From contig NC_051140.1 of the NCBI RefSeq assembly GCF_014839805.1, positions 14,467,826-14,531,825 of the forward strand: 64,000 bases of DNA, in the 5' to 3' direction. Source of the stretch: Manduca sexta. Taxonomy: Eukaryota; Arthropoda; Insecta; Lepidoptera; Sphingidae. Shown here piece after piece: positions 34,383-48,200 of this stretch. A model generated the notes under the pieces. That model saw nothing but the letters and a program-made list of their open reading frames with translations. It was not told the DNA's origin and made no database searches. Both the position numbers and the translations under genes were made by a program. The first letter of the stretch is position 1, and each line of letters begins with the position of its first letter.

Positions 34383-37300
34383 TGGTAGTTCTCCGGACAA
34401 AACCTAGAACATAAATATTTACACAAGAACATTTTTGTTCTGACCTTCATCGAGTACATATGTAGCCAAAGGTGTGCTAAAATTAAATAAAACATTATTA
34501 AGATTCATATTACGAGAATATTAGACAAAAAAGCTTATTATACTTACCTATTTATTATGAAATCTACGTCCACAAAATATACTATTGCAAATAGGTAGTA
34601 GTCGTTTAACCAACTGTACGCTGCGATTGACGTTTGTTTAAAATAAACGGCATATACCCAAGGTAACCAGGGACTCAGCCCAGTAGGTAAATAGCCACAC
34701 TTAGGTGTTGCCCAATACTAATACAGTGAATAGGTCTGTAATTTACAGTAATATTATATTGATTTCGCTGGTCTCGTGAATGTGCAAAATTCCATAACAA
34801 AATTGTTGACTATTAGGGTGTGTTTAGTTTGGCAAACGTGCTCTAAACACGCGCTTCCAAGGTGCTTAATGCATTTTGTTCGCGCTTCGCATTGTGTCAT
34901 AAAATCTATTGCAATGAAAATATTGTATTAAATACCGACGCATACGCCACACCTCTTCGCTGCGTCGCAACGCGTTCACGACACTTTCACAAATAGCAGT
35001 ACCCTCACCATTCATTTTTTCCAAAATGCTCATGTCTCAGATTTTAAGTGTAAGTGCAAGAGCCGTGAAGCAAAAACTTTGTGTAATGTGCAAGCATACT
35101 TACCTGATAGAAGCTCAAAGACCACGTGTTTAAAGCCCATTTACCAATCTGAACACATCCCTAACAACAGTCATCGGTTCTTTAAATTACTAAATACGTT
35201 AGGCTAAAACCCGCTAAGTGTACATTAGTTCTAATTGCACACGTCTATTTCTTTCACAGCACGCAATAATATGCTTCGCCAAAACCTGAGACAGAATATT
35301 TGTTTCCCTTAAATACGAAACCTATTAAGTTATCTTTAATTTACCATCATTTGTCACCGACTTACAGATCATTAACAAATGGATTTATTCCATAGGCCAT
35401 AATTTATTTTCTGCAAAATAAAAATAAAAGAATGTTTAATAATAATACATTTTATTTTATTTTATTCTCTATAAAATATAAAGAAATAATTTCATAAAAC
35501 AAAAGTAGAACTATAAACTAGTTTCTAGGAGAGTACCTACCTAAAATAGGTTATTTTACTATGTTCGATTTTGACAAAGTTATTCTATAGGTAATAGAAA
35601 ATTAAATAACGAAGAAGCCCTTTTGTGAATTCAGTAATAAAATTGGTTAAGAAATAGAGTAGCAATAATTCATATATCCAATATTGCACTGTTCACTACT
35701 CATCACTAAATAGCGCGCATTGTAATGCTTGATGACGTCACTAGATATCATTGAGTCTCTTTTTCGTTTTGTAACTTAGTCTTGTTGACTTTTTACCGGA
35801 TTTGATTATACGTCAATGAATTTGATCGTATTTTTTTTTGGTAGATTAGAATAATCTAAAGAAGATGTCTAAAAACAGTTTTTTATTCGACAGTAAAGCT
35901 TAACCAAACTTATTTATAAATTTGTATTGAATAAAACTTATAAACGAGCTTATTGAAATCAATTAGATTACCCCCTTTTTAGATTTTTGTAATTAAATGT
36001 TGCTACATTGGAAAGCACCCTCAAAATAAGTAAAATTGACAAAAAAAGGTTTATTTGTCTCTACGAATACCAACAAAGGTCATACAAACATAATAAAAAG
36101 GAAATATTAAAATTTCAAATTCGTCTTGACGGTCCGGCAACTCTTGAGTGCGGGTCATTGAGCATATTCGTTTTGTGACCCCCGGCCATCGCCCCTGGCA
36201 TATAGAGCAACGCTGAGCTAATTAGTATACATTTTGTATCAGCGACCTGTGATGACTGTGAGTAATAAGCCATTTTAAGAAGCTCTACGATGTTGTATCT
36301 ACTCAAGTATTTAGCTCCTCAAGCCCTCTATAATGATTAACGACAGCAGATGTACCTACTTTGACACTTTATACTTATTTTGTCGGTATCTGCTAAACCA
36401 TCGGATTAGTTGTTAACTAGCTACTAACCAGTAGTCAATACGATCTAAGATCTGAGGTAGTGTTTGTTCCTGAGTTCTCTATATGATATAGGTATTCAAT
36501 TACGATTATTTTTTCAATGGTGACATTTATTTCATATTCGTTTTAGTTATTAACGATTTTTATAAAGATATTTTTCAAATAGCAAATCTCATATTCTAAT
36601 TATATTGATATGGACTTACATTCCTTATAACATTAGATAGATATGTATTACGATGACTTCAATAGTAAGTCGTATTAGGATTTATCACACAAACAAGTTT
36701 TTACACGCTAAAATCAACAGGTCAGATGAGATGGTAGATATTGTGTGGGTAAACACAAGATGAGAAGCAATTTACCTATTCGATGACGATATCAGACTTT
36801 GCACCTTCGAGATTTCGCGGTAAATTACTATGTAAATACTAGTCCTTTAATAAATATAATGTTTTGCGTAGTTCACTCGTACGAAGATCACGACGTGTTT
36901 CGTTATATACTTAGAGGTTATGTTATGTTTAGTATCTACCAGTATCTACAGACCACCGAATACAACTCCCCATATAATTGTATAAACTAAAATTACAACT
37001 TAAAGAGGGATATCTTTTTATTTATACATTATTTACACAAATAAGTAAGAAACATGTGGGATTAATTTGACAGATGAAGTGTTTTCAGAGATTGAGGATT
37101 TTAATAGTTGGTAAATATTGATATTTTACTAGTTTATTACAAATTAATGAGTATGTAAAGTAAATTACCAAAGAATTACACTATGATCCATCAACAACAT
37201 GGCGCATTTGCAATCGTGAAAATGCATTGAATAAACTGTAGGTACATATATGATTCTACGGAAAGAAAAAATATTTTTTAGGTTTGAACTTAATTAACTA

Positions 37301-37457
37301 AATTACATATTAGTGTCATTCTGAACCCTTTTATTTCAATAATAAAATATTAATATAAAATCCTAAGAAAATATCTTAAAATCTTTCCGTTTTTCGATAT
37401 TCATTTTTTTATTGATAGAGTCAGCACTAAGGTTTTCCAGGCAGCATTTATGCATAT
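34383..37457 (+). repeat. Inverted duplication, left arm
   Basis: About 3.1 kb that reappears, reverse complemented, at 55235-57988. Matching runs from GTGGTAGTTCTCCGG (34383 on) to GCATTTATGCATAT (37457). Compared segments agree over long stretches with scattered substitutions and small indels. This arm carries 297 bp (35906-36202) that the other lacks. No gene was recognised inside. A segment around 35610-35800 with a TGACGTCA at 35733-35740 is distantly like MITE family M. Confidence 0.88.
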
Positions 37458-38112
37458 GCAGTTATAAAACTACTCCGACGAATTAAAAATTCTAGTATAG
37501 TATACAGTGCATAAAAATATTGTTTTACTTGCGTTTCCATTTATCTGCTTGTCTTGTGTCATAAGCCGCGGGGTACACGTTTACTGTGACTAGGCCAAGT
37601 AAACTATTTGGTGTAACATGTTGCGAGAACATAATGTAGTAGTTATCTTGTACAAAGTCTCGGGCACTTGATTGTTTACATACTATAATTCGTAAACGGA
37701 ACTCCGTCGTATACAATTTCGACGTACATACAACGAGGACTTGTTAATATTTTTTTAGAAGAATACTACCTATAATCATGTTAATAATATCCCGGTTTAT
37801 TCGAGAGTATGCGTGATAGTGAACCTTATCTGTACCTTATATAATTACAAGGACCTACTATTAAAATCAGTATTTGTTTAGTAATTAATCACTAGATAAT
37901 TTTTTATAGAATTAAAAAATATTATCTTCTGTACTGCTAAATTGCGCCGTAAACGAGATCACGGTCAAGAAATCAGGACAATATAACATATTTGTCTAAT
38001 AAAGGCACTATAATTCTATTTTATTTATAAAGGCAGTATGGTCGTAAGACTATAGCCTGTCCTCTAAGGACGAAGAAAAAAAAATATTTATAAAGTTTGC
38101 ATGGACACCAGC
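37458..38112. other. AT-rich spacer, no gene seen
   Basis: Sequence between the left arm of the inverted duplication and the MITE pair. Only short chance frames. Confidence 0.5.
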
Positions 38113-38504
38113 AATAGGGGACCGGCCTATGCTTGATTTTGTACATTATTCTATATGTAATGGTTAATAATACGAAAAAGAAGCACTGCTGCGAAAACTG
38201 CATAAAAATTGGTTAAAAAATGAGCGAGTAATTCATATTTAATATATTGTAATGTGCAGAAGTGGGCGCGATGTGGGGATATCGCTTCATCTCTTTCTTT
38301 CGCACGCGTCTTAATTCCCGATGACGTCACATGTGGGTATTTCGTTTCTTTTCTGTTTCTTGTTAATTACCCCTTCCACCGAAATTCAAAGACTTATAAC
38401 CTGTTGATTTTTAACCGGATTTTAATAATTCTTTCTGTGTTATAATTTATATTATGTAAATATTTGATAATAGTAAAGAACAAAAATGAGTCCGGTACCC
38501 TATA
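38113..38504 (-). mobile_element. MITE family M, copy B (inverted)
   Basis: Close reverse-complement match to copy A. It starts AATAGGGGACCGG, ends CCGGTACCCTAT and has TGACGTCA at 38322-38329. It forms a head-to-head pair with copy C. Confidence 0.75.
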
Positions 38505-38584
38505 ATAATATTTGACATTTGACATTATTGTTTTGATTAGTATTAGTACCTACATAATAATATTTTTTTCAGAGTCTCGAAAAT

Positions 38585-38907
38585 AATAGGGTACCGGACT
38601 CATTTTTGTTCTTTACTTTTATCAAATATTTACACAATATAAATTATAACACAGAAGGAATTTTTAAAATCCGGTAAAAAATCAACAAGTTATAAGTCTT
38701 TGAATTTCGGTGGAAGGGGTAATTAACAAGAAACAGAAAAGAGACGAAATATCCACATGTGACGTCATCGGGAATTAAGAATCGTGCGAAAGAAAGAGAT
38801 GTACATATTTTAAATATGCGCTCATTTTTACCAATTTTACAGTTATTTAAATATTAACCATTATATATAGAATAATGGACATAATCAAGCATAGGCCGGT
38901 CCCCTAT
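38585..38907 (+). mobile_element. MITE family M, copy C (internally deleted)
   Basis: Direct-orientation copy with both ends (AATAGGGTACCGG to CCGGTCCCCTATT) and TGACGTCA at 38760-38767. It has lost roughly 70 bp right of centre, including the 'cgcgcccacttctgc' segment. It is separated from copy B by 80 bp. Confidence 0.72.
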
Positions 38908-39740
38908 TATTATTTCTTATGAGACCTCAAGATACATTTAATTATCTCGAGGATATTTATTTTTCAGACCCATTAATTAAGTAAACAAAAAGCGCGAAGT
39001 CATTAATAGAATCAAGTCCCGGTTTATCAGAAGAATTATTCAACTAATTCAGATGTAAAATACTTAAAAACACATTTATCCGCGAACACGATGGCTCCAT
39101 CTTCCGCATCCAGGTAGTAAATATGAGGTGGTCACCAGTGATAAGTAGTAGGTAAAAACGCATATTTGATTTGTACATTTGGCCACCAAATTATGGAAAA
39201 ACGGACGTGTATCCACAAATGATTCATATGAACATCTAATTTTCAACCGCTGGCGTTAATGTTTACTCAAATATATTTGGCTAAATATGTGATTAAGCTC
39301 TTCGCGTCAGGAATTGTCAGCTGCAATCGCTCAAGCCATGTTAGTTTGCGCAAATACTACCGTATTTACCATGCACTACGACTGTTATGACGTAAAAATA
39401 CACAACCAATGTATAAAATCTTTACATATAATAAAATTATAACACATCGAGATCTGCACATTATAGATATTGAATAAAAACTTACATGGGGTCCAAAAGA
39501 GCAACAGTACCCAAAAAAATAGTTTTTAGAATTATTGTTTATCAGCCTCTATATTTGAACACGCATCATGTAGAAAACTACTGCATGGAATTTAATGCAA
39601 TTTTCACTGACACATTGCTAGAGGTCTAAATAATATAGGCCCCATTGTATCTCGGGAATTTAATATAAACCGGGACTTTATTCCGAAAAATTTCTATCCC
39701 AATATATTTTTTCTTTTTCTTTTTTATACGGATATGGAAC

Positions 39741-39845
39741 AATTACCCCACTGCACCTGTTGGTCAGTGAAATAATTATACCTCGCCAATCGATACAATT
39801 ACGCCGGCCTCTTTGCAACTGGATAAGGGTTCTATTATGAAATTT
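39741..39845 (+). repeat. Interspersed repeat fragment
   Basis: It shares 'acaatta-gccggcct' and neighbouring blocks with the longer copy at 44822-45065, including the preceding 'cctcg-ca' segment. Confidence 0.35.
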
Positions 39846-40819
39846 ATTTTAATGACGTTTTTTCGCGTATACGTAAGGCAGGGGTCAATTGGAAGAATTT
39901 TGAGATATTGTCAGTATACATCCTATCTGAACGGAAATGGTCTCTAATTAAAGCTACATTATCTCACTATATAATGACAGCACTAATTTTGATTATTTAG
40001 TGCACATAACTGGTACCATTTAGAAAATGGTGGAAATCCTTTCAATCGAAACGTCGCTACAGTTGGCTTAAATATACTTTACTTCAATTTGTTTTGTACG
40101 TTTTATAAATATTTTTACTGCGGTTTGGCGTCAGAGATTTCGAACAAAAAAAGAGAAAAAAAAACACAAACATCATAGCATTAAATGACCTTGAGACAAT
40201 TCTATCCCTCTCATAGTCTGCACCCAACTCTTGTAAGCATAGTATGGCATTGACTCAATTTCTGTTGACTCAACAAGTGCTGTTTGCAGCTTGAGGTAGG
40301 TTACATGGGGGACATGAGTGATGTCTTCGTAGAGTTCGTAGGACATGGTAGTTATGATTTACAAATTTATTTGCGTGTTTATAATACTACAATTTAGTTC
40401 CGAATGGTTTATTACCCAACACATTGTTATGAAGTTATTGCAGAAATTATTTTATACTAGTTATTCCTCACAGCTTCGCCTGCGTGGAAAACCTTCCCTT
40501 TACTAAAGACTCCGATCCCTGCAGCGACTCAGAGCACTACCTGTACGATGTCAGCGCCATGTATTTAAAAATCAGACTATAAAATTCCATTATTAATCAT
40601 GGGAACAAATTATCAAGATAAAAATCCATGTGCGAAATCCAATCAGCTAATTCTAAATTTACTTCTAACAAACATCCAAACATTTTTACAATCTTTCACA
40701 TTTTTAATATTATAGTAAGATACCATTAGTAATGAGTAAGATAAGATTAAATCCGAAAAGTGTCATACCTTTCTGTCTACTATAAAAGTCCAGTCCTTTG
40801 ATTGTACATAAGTATATAA

Positions 40820-41300
40820 TGTTTAGGATGGGGTCCGGCGGTGGCTCGACGGTTTCCGACTCTCCACGTGGCACAACGCTGAACCACCATGCCATCGCGG
40901 CCCCAATAAAACTGCCTATGTTTTTGAGTGTCGGACCCCTCGGTCAACACCGGGGGAAACCCGCGAATGGAATATTGGAATCCCCCGGTTTATCGACTGC
41001 AGGGTCCTGAAGGAAAGTTGGGAGAGGATAGCTGGGAAGGAATTGTGGGGGAAGGATAAGTAAACTTCTTAGGATGGGAGGTGAGGAGAAGTCTAGGAAT
41101 GTTTCGCGACCCCTTATAGGCCTCAATGTGAACTGGCAATTATGAAGTATACACACTTAACTGTGTGCCTAGGACCGCGACAAATGCCCCCCCGTGCATG
41201 CCCTTGTCGCGGTGCTAGGTGCATTGCGTGCGTGCATTTGGTGTAGAGACCGAGCGCACAAGAATTGTCGCGGCGGGGAGATAACTGCTTATATACCCCT
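40820..41300. repeat. GC-rich anomalous block, probable decayed element
   Basis: About 480 bp with much higher GC than its flanks. It begins 'ggatggggtccggcggtggc' and later has purine-rich 'gggaaggaattgtgggggaa' and 'gaccgcgacaaatgcccccc' stretches. There are open frames on both strands but no domain was recognised. It is probably a transposable element fragment of unknown family. Confidence 0.3.
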
Positions 41301-42025
41301 TCAGGCTGAACTGATTCTAAATAACGCACTTGTTTTCTGAAAACAAAAAAGGTCAGGCACACAACAGTCGGGCCTGAACGTGTAAATGACTCCTGCTGCT
41401 TGCACTCGAATAATTTGTTCACCAAAATTTACCTTTATTTCCTATTCGCACAGGCTTTACCAATAAATAATAAATATTCCAATACTGCCGACGTTTATAA
41501 TAAAATATTCTGCTGTAATTCACGTAAAAATTTATACTCATCTTAATCATTGGCCGTTGTGCCAACTGGTTTGCCGTTAACTGGTTATGTTAAAATGATG
41601 ATCCCACTCCTCTATTATTTTTAATCTATCAGATGCAAATGATAAAACATAGGTCGTTTAATTTTTTTTAAACTTAAATAGCTCAAGGTGATCATACTCA
41701 TAATAAACACAGTTCCACAAACTAGATGCAAATACCAGTATACCTAATGAATAAATATCAAACTAGGTAACGTATCCCGGCAATACTTTTTGTCCAGGAG
41801 CTGGCTTCTAGACAAGATGAAATAAACGAGCTGACAATGGTTTCTTATGCTAAAATTTACACAAATTATGGTAGAGCACGTAAAATTAAATATCTGTATG
41901 TAATTACGCAAAAACTATTAGGAAATGATCTTTGAATACAGGTATTGAGTGTGTTTGACACACGTAACAAATATACAAAAAAGTTCTTTTTCTAATTTTG
42001 AATATTATTTCTTCTATATTTTAAA

Positions 42026-42231
42026 GCTGGGACTATACATCCGGCATTCTAAATTCTAAATTCGACATTCTAAATTCAGAAATTCTCTAAAACGTGGATG
42101 TGGAAAGTAGCAACAATTTTCAACATTTTTAATAAAGTTGTGAGGTTAGCAATTTGCCTCAATTTTTTATATAAATTCTCAATTACATTTCTGAATTGAG
42201 AATGCTATTCCGTATGTATGAGCCTGCTCTA
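42026..42231. mobile_element. PIF/Harbinger-like MITE
   Basis: About 206 bp. The ends AGCTGGGACTATACAT and, reverse complemented, AGCAGGCTCATACAT are imperfect TIRs followed by an A/T-rich 'cattctaaattc' type subterminal repeat. TTA/TAA trinucleotides flank both sides, as expected for the 3-bp duplications of this superfamily. Confidence 0.5.
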
Positions 42232-44214
42232 ACAGTCATATAATATAATAAACCAGTTCAGCCAGTATTGTCTATTAGGAGTTAACTTTCCACAACTTTG
42301 TTTAAATGATATTCAGTTACCTACCTAGTTTTTACGGGTAAAATGTAGATATTCATTATTAGTCATTGAGCAATAAGCGCTGCAGTTCGAACCACTATTT
42401 TATCCGTTACGACGTAAATTAACTAAAAAAATAAAATATGATAAGCAATTTTATTGATTGTCACAATTATTATGTACTACAAATAAGAAAAATGATCATG
42501 ACATATTGAAATTATCATAGGTACTTACGACTAGCCCTGACATTGGCCCATCAGTCTTCAACTTGACATTTCGTCACATAATCTGTAAACATGGAAGTCA
42601 TGGAACTACTTCGGCATTGACTGGCAATGGAGAATGACCTTTGTCCACTCAGCGCAAATATCGTGGAATAGGTGGGTAAATATTTGTTTAACTATTATAA
42701 CGTAAAAAACATCGAATGGGTTCTGGTATGAAGGCGTTCATCTTTTATTATGTTTTAAATTCTGATCAAAACATACATCTTTTCCAGGAAGTTACAATAT
42801 TTATCACCCACTCAAGAAAATCTTGTTTAATATTATGTAAAATATACAGAAAATACTTGTATGTTTAGGTATATAATAAAATGTTTTGGACTGAATTACA
42901 CTTGTCACAATCAGTTATGTATACCATTTGTAATTCTTCCTTAACATAAGTAGAACCTTATCATATATAAGTACATAATAAAACTGGTTGAGATTACCTA
43001 CTTCTGAAAATATATAAATAGAACAAACATACATTACTTTGTTTACACTCTGGGGCATGCAGGTCCACAAAGTTTTCAGAGACTTGTTTATTTTTAATTA
43101 ATTACCCTCCAAAATGTTAAAAAAGGTATGTCTTAGTTGAAATATTTAAATATATCTAGGGATTTAATAAGACTATTAATTTATCTGTTTAAAAATTAAC
43201 GAGCATAAAAAAATATATTGATAACGATAAATAAGAAAGAACACTTTCTTCCTTGCTTAACGTAATTATTGACACTAAACGTTAAAACAAATCAGAAATC
43301 TTGTTGAACTAAATTCAAAAATACATACTCATTCGTGAAATATTATATGCACTAGTTGTAAAAATTCGGTCGAATTAAATATATTTGTAACACGTATTAT
43401 AACATGCATTTTATTTTCCTGCACTTCATCTCTACATGAATTTTAAGCATATTAATCGTATTCCTCCGTGTGCGCAATATACTCAATAAGGGGTACAAAA
43501 TTTTCCTTCACGTATTAAATTAAAGATTCTTAAAGCCTGTCACCGATATTGGATCCTCTTTTTGATTAGTTACCTAATATAATTTTTCCTTCCATTGAAA
43601 ATATTATTATTTATCATTATGGTAAAAAAATACGTTGCTGTTTGTACAACAACTTCGTCTAGAGAAACTGATTCCTAAGAAATACCTATCGTTTAGATAT
43701 TTAACCACTCATAATAATTTTACATTTATTGCCAATATTTACCCACATAAACCAGTTTACCTTGTACAAATTCCATAAAGCAAAATTAAATAGGTGTGGA
43801 GACCCATAAAATATATACCTATGTTATGTACTTTTTTTACTATACATAAGAAAAGAGCACGAGGATACTTTATTATAAGTTATGGCCACTGCTCAACATA
43901 CGTCGCATGAAAATTTCGGTGCCTTTGAGTCCTTTTAGGAACAGATTGAATATTCGGACGGAGAAAAACATTAAATTATACTTATTAGACTACCAACAGG
44001 CACACGGTTCATACGAAATGCAGCAGCATTAGCAATTTGTTCGTTGTTTTAAGTAATACATGGCTATGGGCTTGAGCATAATATCTGGTCAAAGCATTGG
44101 TCAACGCAAATTATTTATTACCATTAATTACGAATATTATGTACTTATGTATTTTATCAATGAGTATAATAGTTTCTAATTAACTACAAGGTGGCATATT
44201 TAAATACGTTAGTA

Positions 44215-44401
44215 CAGGCTTTTTTTGTCACTTTTTTTGCGGGGCACGCTAATTATCAAATGTTGTAAGGCCATCATTTTTGTACCCCCTTCCCCCTCTC
44301 TATAGATACTTTTTAATAGCATTTTTTTCGATACATTCGAAATTTCCTTCAGGGTCATTCTGTCTTCTGTGTGCCCCGCGTGCTGTCACTAAAAAAATCT
44401 G
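44215..44401. mobile_element. hAT-like MITE with 8-bp target-site duplication
   Basis: 187 bp running from CAGGCTTTTTTT to AAAAAAATCTG, with further inverted similarity inside: GTCAC and GCGGGGCAC pair with GTGCCCCGC and GTCAC. It is flanked by CGTTAGTA (44207-44214) and CGTTAGTG (44402-44409), an 8-bp duplication with one mismatch. CAG termini and 8-bp duplications are hAT hallmarks. Confidence 0.75.
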
Positions 44402-44821
44402 CGTTAGTGAATGTTTCTTATAAAATAATACGAGTTTAATCAGGAAATTTTTAACGGTATTTATTACCCGACCTTGTAAAAAATTGTTTCATGGAAATGA
44501 CACAATTCTTACAAACTATATACTTTAGTTAAAATCGAAAAGCATAATTTGCTATATAAGCTAACCAAGTTTACTGAGTTCATGACCTCGCTCAGAAAAA
44601 TAATCTTATAGGTTAGACTTTATTACCATAAGTTCTAAAGAAGGAGCATAATTTTAGATTACTAAAGTTACCTACTGTTCACTCATTATATAAATGTAAA
44701 AATGTTAACATTTAAATAATAACACCGTAAACTTACCTATTTAATAAAAACAATACTTGAATTTAAAGGGTAATTGATATAAATAAATTTATGTTTTTTT
44801 ATTTATACCTGCACGGCAAAG

Positions 44822-45065
44822 TGATCTCATTGCAACTGATGGTATTTAAATAGAGTGGAGTCCAATAGAATGTCGACTGATAAGAGATCAATACCCCTCG
44901 GCAGTTGACACAATTATGCCGGCCTGTTCGAACCGGATATACACAGGCTGAAACCGGCACGGGACACACTTACGTGGGCCACTATGGCGGGCTTTAACAC
45001 CTCGTGTGCGATGGTCGCTGTTCGGGCTGATATGAAATATACTCTACCATCAGCGAATTGTCTTT
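44822..45065 (+). repeat. Common lepidopteran interspersed repeat
   Basis: Ordered blocks include 'atctcattgcaactgatgg', 'acaattatgccggcctgttc', 'gaaaccggcacgggacacac' and 'cgtgggccactatggcgggc'. A related fragment is at 39741-39845. The open frame at 44984-45238 lies largely in the repeat and is not a gene. Confidence 0.5.
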
Positions 45066-45239
45066 ATTTGTCGACCTCTCTATGCAACATACATCGTATA
45101 CGATTATTCATATATGCAATACACATACCTCTGGATCAATTGCAAGTCATGAAAATACACAATATGCGTCAACCTGCTTGGTTGAATCTCCAATATACAC
45201 GGTTTAGCAAAGTGCAAAAAAACCGGATCTCATCATGAT

Positions 45240-48200
45240 ACTCACCAACCGCGAAGTTATAGTGTTAACATATTAGCGATGTATGAATAAAATCGACGTA
45301 AAACCAATTTAATACGTCAGCATCTCGTGTCCTGACGTCAAAGGAATTTACATAATTGGTAACAGGGTTATTTGATTACTTTCTTGACACTATCTCATAT
45401 TATTTAGTGGTATCTATGGACCCTTTAAGTATTTTTTAATTATATGTATTTCATTTTAAAAAAAAAATTTACACTACACACTCAATAAATAAACTGTCAA
45501 AACGCTTACTCCGGCAACATGGCGTCGATTCAGTGACATGACGTGACACCTCTATCATGAACATTGAACACTAAACAATAAACATGCTATTAGTTTGCAG
45601 GACAACAAATGTTTACAAACGTGACGATCATATATTTTATTATGTTTTTTGATAAAAATATACAAAATATTTTTTATATTATGTTATAGAAAATTACTTT
45701 TAAACTCTATAGTCAAGGATGATAATAAGTAAAATTTTCCATAGTTTCAAAAAGATTATTGATGGTAAGCACTAATAGGCCTATAAATAGTAACAACACA
45801 ACCCGGAAATTGAATTATAATATACCTATATTTATTTCCTTTTGCTTGTCACGATGAGCTATTAATGTATGATCTCGTGATTCGCCTAATGCCTAATAAA
45901 TAAATAAACTGGTTACTTTGTCCGTCAACTCTGACCGCAGCTATGCTTGCAGACTGCGATATGACAGTAAAAATGGTCAAAGCTATAGTACCTATACGAT
46001 AAACCTACCATCAGAAAAATTTGACGTTCTATAAAAAATGTTGACTCTACTATGTAGAGCACCTCATCTTAAAAAATAATTGGTATTCATTTGCTTATCT
46101 AATCTTCCAGTTCATCTGGCTGCACATAAAATATTGCACGTCCAGGGAATTAATTATGAAACCCAGGAGGTAGAAACCTGTTGGTCCACACAACTTGTAC
46201 TCTCCCTCAACAACCGACTAAGGTGACGAATCTTTCTCATTTAATTTGCTTAATTAATAAAGGTGATAATAATAATATGTATATAAGTTATTTTAAAACA
46301 TATTCCATTACTCTAGAGTCTAGACATTTGAATGCATCAAACAGATATTAATCTCCAAAAGCAATATGTATTTACAAATCTACTCAGAGAATGTTACCTT
46401 TTGCGGCCATCACTTTTAATACTGAACCAAGGTTTTAATTAATAAGAAAACTAGCAGAATTTAATTTTAGCAAGGCATTTTTACCGGATAAATGATCAAG
46501 ACAACCTGACTTCTGCAAACTTTGCAGCTTATTGGAGTTTAGGTCAGTTGCATGGGTATAGAATTATTTAAATATTCATGCAACTGTAAAAACCCTGGAA
46601 CCCTTCTGGAAATTTTTATTCCATATTTTTCCCTGAAACTTGCTAGTCTAGACTTACCTTAATACTCATAATAAATTTCATAAACATAATTACATTATAA
46701 TCGTACTGGACACAAAACAAAAGTGCAGAAAACAACAGAGCGGTACAATTTCAAGTGTATTTTTTGTGTATCAAATGAGAAACGACAATGGCCGCGGGGC
46801 ATACTGTCTATTCTGGTTTATAATGACGTAGTATATAGCGGACTTCGTGCCAAACATAAGTTGGTATTGTTGTGTTTGCCTGTATACAAATAATATCTAC
46901 CAAAATTTTACAAATTCCAGACTCCGGCCTGACACTAAGCAGAAAAAGACAATATCACTTTGTGCAACCCGAGATTTTAGGCCGGCACCTCAGAGAGGTT
47001 GTCGTACCGAGCACTTTATAGGGTCTTTGCGCCGCCCCAGTTTCAGTAAGCGACACATCCCTGAATAGATTTCTTTGATTACAGATTACAACCTTTCTTT
47101 TTGTAATAAAACCAAAGAGTATTATTTAAATATTATAATTATTTGAATAATTGTTGCATAAAATTTGTCTAAATTTTATACTAACCGCTTAGCCTAAAAT
47201 AAAAAAGGAAGCTCAATTTACGTGTTGACTGAGAGGTATGTGAACATGCAGTAAAAGAACAAAACAGTATCAAAGCACATGACGTTGACAGATAAGTTTT
47301 GTTAATTTACGTTGTTTACTATAGTGTAGACTGTAGTTACTTCAACCTTTACTCGAGGATAGGCAAAATATTTACCAAACCACTTTTAAAAAATTCGCGT
47401 CGCTTTTCCTAAGTGTGTTGGTATTGTGTTATTGAATAGAAATAACGTTATAACTTTTATTAGAGCAAGTTAGGAAGGGGAAGGATGCGAATTGATTGCA
47501 AATTATTTGCCTATAGCAACACTGAGAAAAATCAAATCCGAATTTAGCCTCGTTTTTACCATTGCCCACGAATGGGTTAAGTATGCATAGATATTAATTG
47601 TTTTCTAGTTACGTAAAAGTTACCTTTAAATATTACACTATCACATAGTGACCAGCTGCTTAAATGCGTATTTTATTTATACATTAACAAGCGACCATGC
47701 AGTCGTATTCTAATTCACAAAATCTCATTTTCTTTTGTTTATTGTATGTTTTATTTTTGGCTATATAACTTAGGATTTGAATTTTGCAATAACCTTAAAG
47801 ATGTAAAGGTTTAGTTAGCGACTTCATGTTTTCTACATAAAATTTTATATAATTCACTTATAAAAAATGGTCGCTAACAGATATACTTCACAAAGCACTA
47901 TCAATGGAAATTTTATTATTTGATAACTGATTATATTTAATTTTAAATACAAAATTTACAAATGAATGCAGTTTTAATTGTACTCTATAATATTTTTTTA
48001 AATAAATCAACAATATAACACACTAGTGAACGTAAACTGAAATAGGTAGCAGTTCTCTAACGCAAGCTAATTTTGCACATATCTCCCTATTTTTTATTAT
48101 TTATGAATGCAAGTACGGTGATTCATATTTTGTTTCCCTACTAGACTGGGATTCGAACTAAGTAATTTATATAGTCGCCACCTATTTCTCATGTAAAATT

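Noticed and set aside
36115..36306. 63-codon - strand frame in the left inverted arm
   Set aside because: It is interrupted by the 297-bp difference between the arms and shows no known domain.
40710..41425. Open frames in the GC-rich block at 41 kb
   Set aside because: Frames occur on both strands with low-complexity composition and no domain; probable repeat.
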